A DNA stretch of 35,196 nucleotides from Thalassiosira profunda (lineage: Eukaryota; Bacillariophyta; Thalassiosirophyceae; Thalassiosirales; Thalassiosiraceae). The notes beneath the pieces were generated by a model that was not told the DNA's origin, did not search any database, and saw only the letters and a list, made by a program, of their open reading frames with translations. Below are positions 27,836-35,196 of the stretch, piece by piece (position 1 is the stretch's first letter; each line of letters begins with the position of its first letter). The stretch is from contig JALLAP010000259.1 in the NCBI GenBank assembly GCA_036939355.1, positions 1 to 35,196 on the forward strand, read 5' to 3'. The translations under genes were made by a program, and so were the position numbers.

Positions 27836-30028
27836 ATGGGCCGCTTCTCCGCCCCGCAGGTCCATAACGACCGCGATGACGACGGTGGGGCGGTGCCAAT
27901 GGATTGGGAGGTCGTCCCAGACCCGAACGAGGACGACAGCGAAGCAGATCTAAATGATGGCGACGTTGCTCCCCCGCATCCTGCAGCTGCAGCGAGCAGT
28001 GGTGGGCCGTGCTCCGACGTGGCGCAGCAGCACGCGAGCATGAGCGAGTACTACCAAAATAATGCCGCCGAGAGGAACGAACTATTGCTGCGGGCGGCGG
28101 AGAACTACCTCGCCAATTCGACCCATCGGTGGGAGCGGGAGGAAATGCAAGCACGGAGGAGGGCGAGGATAAGATGGGTCCTCGTCGTGGCCGTGGCCCT
28201 CGTGGCGATCGTGTTGAAGCGCCACGCCCCGCCGCCGCCGCCTCTGTCCAGTCTGTCAGTGGCATCGCTTTCCGCCAATTTTGGGGGACAAAAGGTGGCT
28301 GGTGCGGAAGGCTTTTCGACCGGTGCATCTGCAAGTGGAGAGGATGTTGTGCATCACGAAACGTGGGCGAGTTACTCGCGGCATTTGGTAGGGATACTTC
28401 ATCGTTCGTTGGCGTATGGCACTTCCGTGGCGTGGTATGCCGTGTCCAACGCATTTTGCTACACGTGGGAGGAAGTCAGAGATGGTTTAGATGCATTCAC
28501 ATCTCGTACAAATCGGTGGGCAGAGTTGCAAAAGCGAATGGATGTCCGCAGTCTCTGGATTTGCGTGAGGAGAAAGATGACGACCGTCGCACATTGGTGT
28601 CAGATGCAAATGAGGGGAAAGCGCCACCGCTCGCAAGACATGGGGGATATTGAAATTGCGCATCCCGAACACAGAAAAGTAGACGCCTGTCCCATCCGCA
28701 TACCGGCCGTGAGCAATCGACACGCCCAACTCTCTCCCGACGCCGAGGGATGGTCCACCGAAGACTTTCTTCGGCAAACGATTGGGGCCTCGCTGTCGCC
28801 GCAGAACCTGGCAATCAAAATCATCGCCGAGGGCTTGGATGCGTGGGGAGAATCGTTGGTGAAAGCCGCCCCGGAAGCGTTGGTGCGCAAGATGACGGCT
28901 GCCACACCGAACAATCCTCCCGACAGGGTGCTAGACGAGGAGACGCTGGCAGAGTGGATTCTGCCTCCCGCCGCTGGATTCTTGTTGGTAGGGTCAGAGG
29001 GAGTGGGCAAACGCCACACCGCCCAAAGGTTGGCGCAAGAACTCCTCGGCCATTGCCACAGCCCTGATGAGTCTGCGGAAGCAACAGGCGTCTTGGAGGT
29101 CAACGCGGAGAATTACGGACCCAACAACAAGCATCAATTGCACCGTGCGACAACTTTGGTGGTAGATCACATCGGCAGTCGCCAAGACAGGGGCTCCGTC
29201 GTCATCATCCACCACATTGAATCTCTCCCACCGGACTTGTTGTCGGAAATATCGGACGTGCTGAGCGGGAACACGGACACGCTTTCGTACGGGGCCGGGG
29301 ACAATCTCGTCGAGGCATCCTGCAATGGCACAGTGTTCGTCTTGACGTCGAAAAAATGGGGGTCGAACCACATCCTTGATCACATTCAGAGAAATGGCGG
29401 CCAAATGAACCGGCTGCACAGGGGAATGGAGAGCGATTCGCTGCTATCTTCGATCCGGGCGGAGCTGGAGTCTCCTTACTACTTGGATTTCGGAGGCAAG
29501 CTTGCAAAGGTGAGTGTACTGTGGCGTGCTGTTGCCTTGGCTGTTGCTGCCCTCTTTGCCGACGAGCACTCATCACCACATGCCTCCATCCGCACTCCAA
29601 AGCATGCTATTACTGCGCCATTCCTCCCATTTCAGCAAGAGGATCTCGCATCCATCCTGCAAGGAAGAATCCATGCTCTGAATCTCGAGCACCAGGGGGA
29701 TTGTTGGAAGAGGCTGGAAGTTTCCCACGCCGCTGCGAAGCACTCTGTGGGTATGGACCACGTAGAGTACGACGCACTCTACAGCGAAGAGGACGTTGAC
29801 GAGGCGTTGCTCACGTTTGCAACCGGCGGTGCTCGTTCCCTGCATAACAACGCTCTTTGGGAGACGCTCCGAGCAGGGTACGCGACAGAAGAGGCGCAGA
29901 GGAGACCTGGCCATTCATTAAAAGTCCGCCTCGATGACAGCAGCAAAGAGACGGTGTTCAGCTGGTGCGGGGTCGACAATGAGGGCGTCGAGACCTGCGA
30001 GGAAGAGTTGCGCTCCCTGCTTGGTTGA
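27836..30028 (+). CDS. Membrane-anchored torsin-like AAA+ protein, degenerate Walker B
   Basis: Exons 27836-29509 and 29636-30028 (phase 0, donor GTGAGT, acceptor TTTCAG) give 688 aa. The acidic N-terminus is followed by a helical segment (~75-110) and one transmembrane helix (WVLVVAVALVAIVL, ~114-127). After a ~180-residue linker the AAA+ region starts at SPQNLAIKIIAEGL (~321). Walker A is GSEGVGKRH (386-394), with Arg in place of Ser/Thr after the lysine; torsins have Asn at this place (GxTGxGKN). The Walker B strand reads VVIIHHIE (455-462), so the usual DE pair is HH. A sensor-1-like FVLTSKK follows (~501). The order and the NLAIKII/LAKKII-type start resemble torsins of the ER and nuclear envelope, but hydrolysis looks impaired. 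The intron is 126 nt with no in-frame stop. Divergent from panB. Confidence 0.6.
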   Translation: MGRFSAPQVHNDRDDDGGAVPMDWEVVPDPNEDDSEADLNDGDVAPPHPAAAASSGGPCSDVAQQHASMSEYYQNNAAERNELLLRAAENYLANSTHRWEREEMQARRRARIRWVLVVAVALVAIVLKRHAPPPPPLSSLSVASLSANFGGQKVAGAEGFSTGASASGEDVVHHETWASYSRHLVGILHRSLAYGTSVAWYAVSNAFCYTWEEVRDGLDAFTSRTNRWAELQKRMDVRSLWICVRRKMTTVAHWCQMQMRGKRHRSQDMGDIEIAHPEHRKVDACPIRIPAVSNRHAQLSPDAEGWSTEDFLRQTIGASLSPQNLAIKIIAEGLDAWGESLVKAAPEALVRKMTAATPNNPPDRVLDEETLAEWILPPAAGFLLVGSEGVGKRHTAQRLAQELLGHCHSPDESAEATGVLEVNAENYGPNNKHQLHRATTLVVDHIGSRQDRGSVVIIHHIESLPPDLLSEISDVLSGNTDTLSYGAGDNLVEASCNGTVFVLTSKKWGSNHILDHIQRNGGQMNRLHRGMESDSLLSSIRAELESPYYLDFGGKLAKVSVLWRAVALAVAALFADEHSSPHASIRTPKHAITAPFLPFQQEDLASILQGRIHALNLEHQGDCWKRLEVSHAAAKHSVGMDHVEYDALYSEEDVDEALLTFATGGARSLHNNALWETLRAGYATEEAQRRPGHSLKVRLDDSSKETVFSWCGVDNEGVETCEEELRSLLG

Positions 30029-30263
30029 GCATGCGTTGAGGAGATCGGCGGTTGGCAACAACCAGCTAGCCACGGATCCTGCAAACAACACAAACAGGCG
30101 ACATTGATGCATTGAATCGGTGCTGAAAGCTACTCGTGTAGTGGAGCTATTGGAAGGGTCCTGCCGCCTCAGCTTCGAAGCGGGGCGAGATCAACCAACG
30201 CTCAATAAGCAACTGTGGCCCGCTTCCGATGCCTCGAGAGTATACAACCACAATCCAGCAGCG

Positions 30264-30922
30264 TCACGTGAGAAAGTTGGAGAGCCATTGGAAGGCGTCC
30301 TTGTACCCCATTCGTCGCACGACGGAGCACATGAACACCTCGATTGGACAGGCGACGCATCGGTCGTCGTAGTGGTGGGCGTTATCCTTCCCGTAGGTAT
30401 CCTGCAATCCCAGCGCGTACTTGAGCTCGTCTTCGGACGCCGCCGATGGCAGATCAATCTTGTTCCCCAGCACGAGGAAGGGCACTCCGCGCAGCTCGTC
30501 GCTCGAGAGCAGATTGTCGAGCTCGCGCTTGGCCTCGGGGAACCGCTGCCGATCGACCGAGTCGACGAGGAACACCACGGCGTCCACCGTCGTGGTGTAA
30601 TCCTGCCAGAGCCGCCGCGCCGTTTCGTGCCCGCCCAAATCGAACGCCTTGAGCTTCAACTGGCCCACGACGAGCTCTTCGCTGTTGGGGTGCAGGGTCG
30701 GCTCGGCCGACACGGCTCGATTGTCCTTCAACATGCGCAGCAGCGTCTTTGCGAGGAAGAAGAGAAGGAGGTGAGCGTTGCAACGCAAGGAGCAGCAGAA
30801 GACAAATGAGACCTCACCGTCTTGCCGGCATTGTCCAAGCCGAGAAAGAGGATTTTCGCATTCTTGTGATAAATGCCCAGCGACGCCAGGAGATTGTAGA
30901 ACCAGTCCCACACGATGGACAT
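30264..30922 (-). CDS. SAR1: SAR1 small GTPase (COPII coat)
   Basis: Exons 30922-30818 and 30746-30264 joined at phase 0 (intron 71 nt, donor GTGAGG, acceptor AAAG) give 195 aa, the usual SAR1 length. It starts with the amphipathic helix [16 protein letters not shown]. The splice completes the P-loop [16 protein letters not shown]. Switch I has [11 protein letters not shown]3 is [13 protein letters not shown]4 is NKIDLP, and the C-terminus has the SAR1-specific [15 protein letters not shown] and FQWLSNFLT. There is no N-myristoylation glycine, which separates SAR1 from ARF. SAR1-GTP inserts its helix in ER membranes and recruits Sec23/24 for COPII budding. It converges on the AAA+ gene (235 bases between stops) and diverges from the ankyrin/IQ gene. 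Confidence 0.96.
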
Positions 30923-31456
30923 CGTGGTGTTGACGAGATGGCGGAGAGGGAGGAGTAGCGGCTTTGCCAGCGAGTGACGATCTCGACTCTCTCGCAGATC
31001 CGCCGTTTCCGGGAGGGAATCAATTACTATGGCGCAGCCGGCGGCTCAGCTCGTTGGGCACACTTCTCCCAGAACCTCTACCCGTTGCAAACGCCAGCCT
31101 GTGGAAAGAGGTTGCTGGCGAAGCTCCAGGAGACCAGACCTTGCGGATGTCAGCGGCTTGCCAGTGGGCTCTTTCCGGCTGGCGGCAGAGCTTTTGTTCA
31201 CTTTTGCAAAAAGTTTTCCCCCAAATTGGGACCAACGACGCTATCTACGGTGGCAAAGAGTCACCGCCGCTCGGGGCCCGGAGGCCTAGCAAAGAGCAGG
31301 CGGTGGTATGGTAGCTTAGGTTGGCGGCACAGCGAAAAAAATGCGGAGGGAGATATTGTCTAGTCGAGGATCCAACAAGCAGCTCGGGCGGCAATGAGTA
31401 GCGCGCAGATCGAGCAAAATGGTGTGGAAAGCACTGACTTATGAGTGACAGCCGCG
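30923..31456. promoter_or_regulatory. Shared divergent 5' region of SAR1 and the ankyrin/IQ gene
   Basis: 534 bases between the SAR1 start (minus) and the ankyrin/IQ start (plus). TTGCAAA at 31085-31091 and TTTGCAAA at 31203-31210 are present. Small open frames here have no support. Confidence 0.4.
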
Positions 31457-33304
31457 ATGAAGATGAGTGGTGCAATGAGCGAGCTGCACATTGCTGTCAC
31501 GCTCGACCAGCCTGCGGTTGTGCGGTCCATCCTAGCGCAGCGTCTCTGCAACGTACACCAAATCGACAACAAGGGAGACCAAGCCGCCCACATTGCCGCC
31601 CGGCTGAACCACGTCGAATGCTTTAAAGTATTGGTGGAGTACGATGCCCGCATGGGTCGGAAGAACTTCAGTGGCCTGACGCCGCTGGGAGAAGCGCAGA
31701 TGGCCGGCAACAAGGAAATTGTTGCCCTGATCAATACTAACTACACTTCGCCGTCTCGGGAACCCTGCGCATGGGACGAGGAGGTGGCGAACGAGACGGC
31801 GGCGTGGTACGAAGTTTGGGATGACGAGGAGCAGCGAATGCAGTGGGCAAGGCCGAGGCCGGACGGAACTGTGGAGCTGTCCGATACGCCGCCGCCGATG
31901 GAAGTACAGCGGGTGATTGCGGCAAGAGATCAATACGGAGAGCGAAATAGAATTCGACGAATCCATCCCAAGTCTTTGCCTTCGATGAGGCAGGTGGAGC
32001 ACGAGCAGCAGAGGCAAAGAGACAAGGAGAAGTTGGAGCTAGTCCTCAAGAATCGCGCCAGAGTCGTCGAGCATCGATGCGCAGTCAAGGTTCAGGCCCA
32101 CTTTCGAAGGGTCAGGGCGAGGTTGCAGGCAAAACAGCGGAAGAGAGAACAGGTGGCTGCCAACCGCATGCAGAGGCGATTTCGCTTCCACATGCGCCGC
32201 AAGCGAAATCAGGCTGCGATGAAACTGCAGTCTGTCGCACGGATGGCATCTGTGAAGAGGGATTACGATTCCTTCCTCCACGAGCGTCTTTGGTGGTTGC
32301 GGGCGTCTCGCCAAGTGGCGTGTCATGCACAGCGTCTTTGGCGTGGCTTCTTGGCTCGGTCCGAGCACCGGCAGCTGCATGCGATGGAAATACTCCTCCC
32401 AGATCCCACGGACCATCGCAACTTTGACGTGTGGAAGAGGCTCCAGTCCGAGGCGCACCCGCCCAAGAAGGAGCTGGGCGTCTATGCCCAGTACACTCTA
32501 GGCGGCACCCCTCGCTCGTGGCCCGAGAGGGCGCTGAAACGAAGTGGGATGTTCAGAGATGTCACCTTTTACGCCAACACCATCACCAAGAGGGCGACGT
32601 GGACGAAGCCAAACGGCTGGTTGTTCAAAGATCACAGGGAATATTACGTGCTGCGGGTGCAGACGTGTTGGAGGGCGCGGAGGGCGAGGAGGAAGATTCG
32701 GCTTTACGCCCGAGCAAAGATGCTCCTGGAGAATGCGCACAGCCAAGACATGGAGAACACGGACCCAGACATTGCTGTGCTCGCCAACTACACTCTCTAC
32801 GTCCACTCCGTCCTCCACGATTACGACAGGGCACGGGGACTCTACTCGCAGCTCAATGACTTCATGCAACGCCGCGGCGTTGATAACGCGTTTGTTCTCT
32901 ACAGTTATGCCATCTTTGAGGCCGCGACGGGTGAGGAGGATTGGGCCGACATCAAAGATTACGCAAGAAGGGCCAGAGAAGCCGACGAACGAATGCAAAA
33001 GAGAGAGCACAGTGCAGCGGACACAAGGGATCCCCCCAAGTGCGCGTATACAATTGCCACGGCTGCGTTCTATCTGCAATCGATCTGCAGCGAGCACGAC
33101 CCTGCCGAGAGCCACCACAACTACGCGCTTTGCCAAATGCTCGTACTCGGCGACCTGGATGGCGCTAGGGAGTCCTTTCTTCAAGCCATGAAGTGTTCGC
33201 CGCGGGACACGAGGATCATCGCCAATTTTAACACGCTGTTGCAGGACCCGGATTATCTGGGTGACCCAGCCAGCAACGCGCACGAGCTTTTCCTGGTACA
33301 CTGA
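31457..33304 (+). CDS. Ankyrin-IQ-WW/TPR-like multidomain protein
   Basis: Encodes about 615 aa in one exon; ATGs at 31457, 31463 and 31475 are all possible starts. Residues ~10-95 hold two to three ankyrin repeats (SELHIAVTLDQPAVVRSIL, KGDQAAHIAARLNHVECFKVL, SGLTPLGEAQMAGNKEIVAL). A WW-like segment follows (WYEVWDDEEQRMQW). The centre has IQ-type calmodulin-binding helices (AVKVQAHFRRVRARLQ, AANRMQRRFRFHMRRK, AMKLQSVARMASVKRDY, CHAQRLWRGFLARS), then a second WW-like strand (TFYANTITKRATWTKP) and another IQ-like helix (LRVQTCWRARRARRK). The last ~200 residues form helical TPR/HAT-like pairs (NYTLYVHSVLHDYDRARGLY, NYALCQMLVLGDLDGARESF). Proteins of this build are scaffold or flagellar/cytoskeletal in other protists; no specific role can be assigned. 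Confidence 0.7.
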   Translation: MKMSGAMSELHIAVTLDQPAVVRSILAQRLCNVHQIDNKGDQAAHIAARLNHVECFKVLVEYDARMGRKNFSGLTPLGEAQMAGNKEIVALINTNYTSPSREPCAWDEEVANETAAWYEVWDDEEQRMQWARPRPDGTVELSDTPPPMEVQRVIAARDQYGERNRIRRIHPKSLPSMRQVEHEQQRQRDKEKLELVLKNRARVVEHRCAVKVQAHFRRVRARLQAKQRKREQVAANRMQRRFRFHMRRKRNQAAMKLQSVARMASVKRDYDSFLHERLWWLRASRQVACHAQRLWRGFLARSEHRQLHAMEILLPDPTDHRNFDVWKRLQSEAHPPKKELGVYAQYTLGGTPRSWPERALKRSGMFRDVTFYANTITKRATWTKPNGWLFKDHREYYVLRVQTCWRARRARRKIRLYARAKMLLENAHSQDMENTDPDIAVLANYTLYVHSVLHDYDRARGLYSQLNDFMQRRGVDNAFVLYSYAIFEAATGEEDWADIKDYARRAREADERMQKREHSAADTRDPPKCAYTIATAAFYLQSICSEHDPAESHHNYALCQMLVLGDLDGARESFLQAMKCSPRDTRIIANFNTLLQDPDYLGDPASNAHELFLVH

Positions 33305-33730
33305 TGAGCGGAGAATACATCCGGTTCCGGGATATGTGGGAGAATCCTTTCGAAGTAACGGAAATGGCGATTTTTTTACGCCATCACTTAATTAGCCGTC
33401 GCCACTCGCATTGAATCAACGAGCTCTTACTCCGTCGCACTCTTGTTCCATGCCCCTCATTCTACGCGGCTAGGCGGGGCGGTTACCCCGGCAAGGTATC
33501 TATTTTCATGAATTCTGCCGAAGGTGCTCCATCGAAGGTCTTCGCCCCCATTCAAATGGGAAAACGCCAATGCAACGGAATGGTTGCGCAATAATAGCAA
33601 ATTGTAATGCCGCCCCCCCTGGCGGCTCCTCCCTCGTGCTCATTCGTCCTTTGACACCCCCTGTCGAAGTACGGATACCCTTTGCTTTCAGCAATACCCC
33701 TTGCTCTCAGCAAATCCCCAACCACCCACC
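33305..33730. other. Intergenic region with a 19-bp tandem repeat
   Basis: 425 bases between the ankyrin/IQ stop and the last gene. At 33676-33713 there are two near-identical 19-base units, TACCCTTTGCTTTCAGCAA and TACCCCTTGCTCTCAGCAA, ending 17 bases before the ATG at 33731. Each contains a pyrimidine tract plus CAG, so it may be a duplicated splice acceptor or a promoter element. Confidence 0.55.
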
Positions 33731-35196
33731 ATGCTTACCATGTTCAACAACATTAAGACGATCTTCCGGGCCGCAGCCGCCTTTGGCGCCGTTGCTTTTG
33801 GAGCTCTCGTCAACCTTTTCCTCGTCAAGGCGGCTCTCGAGAATCCCGGGCCAGGCGAAGGTCTTCCCGGAACCTCGAGCCCTGTCGACTCCACCTCCAA
33901 ATCGGCTGACGAGATCCGGCCGGGCGTCACGAGCTTGTGCAGTTTGGCTGCTCGCAAGCCCACCGGCACCCAACCTCCCGTCGCTGACCAAGCCCAACCT
34001 GGAGTCTCAACGATGTCGACGTCTCGCAAGAAGATGGCCGGCCAAGAGCGACGGGCGAAGAAGGTCGCTGAAGCTCACGAAGTCGCGCTCAAAAAGTCCT
34101 CGCCCGCTGGGCTCCTCGTGACGGTTCTTGCTGTTGTCGCCTGCGCCCCAATCGTCTTGGCCGGTGCCTCCTTCTTGTGCATTACGATCATTCCCATCGT
34201 TCTCGTCTCGGCGACCCTTTTTCGTGGACCGCGTACGGTCATGGCCAAGGCCCTCGCGACCACCGGCCATTTGTTCAAGGACCGCGCTGCTGTGGGGGCC
34301 ACCTCTGTCGCCAATTTGATCTCTGCCCAGTGGCACCGCCTCGTGAGCTTCTTGGCTCACACCATCGCAGCCGTTGCGAGTGCCGGGCTGGGATTGAAGG
34401 CACGTTCTGGTGCTGCAGCCTCCCTCTTCGTCCAGTCATTTTTTGAGCTATGCCAGCGCCTCCGTGTCTTCTTGGCCAATGCCTTCGTTGCCAGCACCCC
34501 AGCTTGCGTCGCTGACCACCAAGCCAAAGTGAGCGTGGCCGAAGGTCTTCCCACAACCTCGAGCTCTGATTCCAGTGGCGCCATCTCCAAATTGGCTGAC
34601 GAGATCCGACCCGGCGTCGTGAGCTCGTGCAGTCTGACTGCTCTCAAGCCCACTGGCAACCCACCTTGCTTTGCCGACCAAGCCCAAGCGAGCGTCTCGC
34701 AGAAGACGAGGCCTCGCAAGAAGATTGAGAAGAGCCAGGCGCGGCAGGAGAAGAAGGCGGCACGGGCGAAGACAGTTGGACTCCTCATCGCGGTCCTTGC
34801 TGTTGTCGCCTGTGGCCCAATCATCTTGGTCTGTGGAGCCTCCTTCTTGTGCAACGATCGTCCCCATTGCTCTCGTCTCGGCCGTCCTTTTCCAGGAACC
34901 TCGTACGGTCACGGCCCAGGCCTTCGCGACGGCAAGCCAGCCAGTCCCCAAGCTTCCGCCGCTGACCAAGCCAAAGTGAGCGCCCCGAAGATATGGGTTC
35001 CTCGCAAGAAGATAGCCCCCCAAAGGCGGAAGGCAAAGAAGGTTGCTGGCGCTCACGAGAAGCAACTCGAAAGCTCCTCGTCCATTGGACACCTCGTCAA
35101 GGCCCTTGTTGCTATTCCCAGCACCAAGGACGTCGTTCTTTGCGCATCGTTCGTCGGCATCGCTATCGTTCCTGTCGCTATTGTCTCCGTGGCCTT
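33731..35196 (+). CDS. Repetitive membrane protein, 3' end outside window
   Basis: Open from the ATG at 33731 (context CACCCACCATG) to the window end, at least 488 codons. After a hydrophobic start (AAAAFGAVAFGALVNLFLV, signal peptide or anchor) the protein has a ~228-residue repeat. Each unit has EGLPxTSS, ADEIRPGV-S-CSL, KPTG-PP-ADQAQ and a Lys/Arg-rich patch (SRKKMAGQERRAKK; RPRKKIEKSQARQEKK). A hydrophobic helix with VLAVVACxPIxL and GASFLC follows. Units begin at about 33857 and 34541, and a partial third unit (ADQAKVS, VPRKK, AKKVAGAHEK) starts near 34934. Unit two has lost two bases near 34853 relative to unit one, so ~27 codons are read in another frame before the original frame resumes. 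I do not recognise the family. Some inner GTGAGC words could be donors, so introns are not excluded. Confidence 0.5.
   Translation, partial: MLTMFNNIKTIFRAAAAFGAVAFGALVNLFLVKAALENPGPGEGLPGTSSPVDSTSKSADEIRPGVTSLCSLAARKPTGTQPPVADQAQPGVSTMSTSRKKMAGQERRAKKVAEAHEVALKKSSPAGLLVTVLAVVACAPIVLAGASFLCITIIPIVLVSATLFRGPRTVMAKALATTGHLFKDRAAVGATSVANLISAQWHRLVSFLAHTIAAVASAGLGLKARSGAAASLFVQSFFELCQRLRVFLANAFVASTPACVADHQAKVSVAEGLPTTSSSDSSGAISKLADEIRPGVVSSCSLTALKPTGNPPCFADQAQASVSQKTRPRKKIEKSQARQEKKAARAKTVGLLIAVLAVVACGPIILVCGASFLCNDRPHCSRLGRPFPGTSYGHGPGLRDGKPASPQASAADQAKVSAPKIWVPRKKIAPQRRKAKKVAGAHEKQLESSSSIGHLVKALVAIPSTKDVVLCASFVGIAIVPVAIVSVA

Noticed and set aside
29510..29635. Treating the AAA+ gene as one uninterrupted 730-codon exon
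   Set aside because: The frame is open, but canonical GTGAGT and TTTCAG ends flank a segment unlike its surroundings, so an intron is more likely. Retention is kept as a finding.
30446..30783. Arg/Ala-rich open frames overlapping SAR1 on both strands
   Set aside because: They are out-of-frame shadows of SAR1, which has intact GTPase motifs.
33836..33862. ENPGP in the last ORF, like the end of a 2A ribosome-skipping peptide
   Set aside because: Only NPGP matches. The upstream D-x-E residues that 2A activity needs are absent (AALENPGP), so it is probably chance.
1..35196. CRISPR arrays, rRNA, tRNA, operons or bacterial promoters
   Set aside because: No regularly spaced repeats or recognisable structural RNA were seen. 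Introns and gene orientation show a eukaryotic nuclear region.

Overview
The window is eukaryotic nuclear DNA: GC-rich, with short spliceosomal introns of about 50-240 nt (mostly GTGAGT-type donors and CAG or TTTAG acceptors), Kozak-like start contexts and no operons. The best guess is a stramenopile alga, most likely diatom-like. Two things point that way. The first gene is an HSF-type DNA-binding protein with the RRLKRW...GAYYxxxFRxxxPEL variant seen in diatom HSF expansions, and one secreted protein carries the SPTKNPTE-type repeats common in stramenopile extracellular proteins. The species cannot be fixed from the sequence alone. ORF-level calls are firm. Exon joins were chosen by eye from splice sites, phase and family alignment.

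Layout. 0-6.2 kb: an HSF factor (+), then DPH3 (-) and eIF5A (+) head to head, then a signal-peptide protein with two SET-like halves (+). 6.3-16 kb: an accessory-looking block with two large paralogous genes (6577-11505 and 12808-15981). They share a nearly identical 5' noncoding tract and an acidic N-terminal exon ending near an F-box-like helix, but their C-terminal halves are unrelated. Between them lie an LRR-type N-terminal stub, a gene cut off by an assembly gap, and small repeats. 16.3-23.5 kb: an atypical double-DBD E2F (-), a seven-helix THH1/TOM1-family protein (-) divergent from an SLC4/BOR-type anion transporter (+), and a short-chain dehydrogenase (-). 24.2-27.5 kb: a secreted repeat/YfaP-like protein with a decayed exon (+), convergent with a four-exon mitochondrial ketopantoate hydroxymethyltransferase PanB (-). 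27.8-33.3 kb: a membrane-anchored torsin-like AAA+ protein with a degenerate Walker B (+), SAR1 GTPase (-), and an ankyrin-IQ-TPR-like protein (+). 33.7 kb to the end: an incomplete gene for a repetitive membrane protein.

The conserved genes are housekeeping (translation factor modification, COPII trafficking, pantothenate synthesis, cell-cycle transcription) and are mostly arranged as divergent or convergent pairs. A TTTGCAA(A) motif sits in most of the shared 5' regions and may be a promoter element.

Two exact 72-bp tandem copies, each separated by a single N (near 16769 and 26716), are unmerged contig overlaps. They artificially break the E2F and PanB reading frames. The N at 12528 has no such overlap and marks a true gap or a misjoin.
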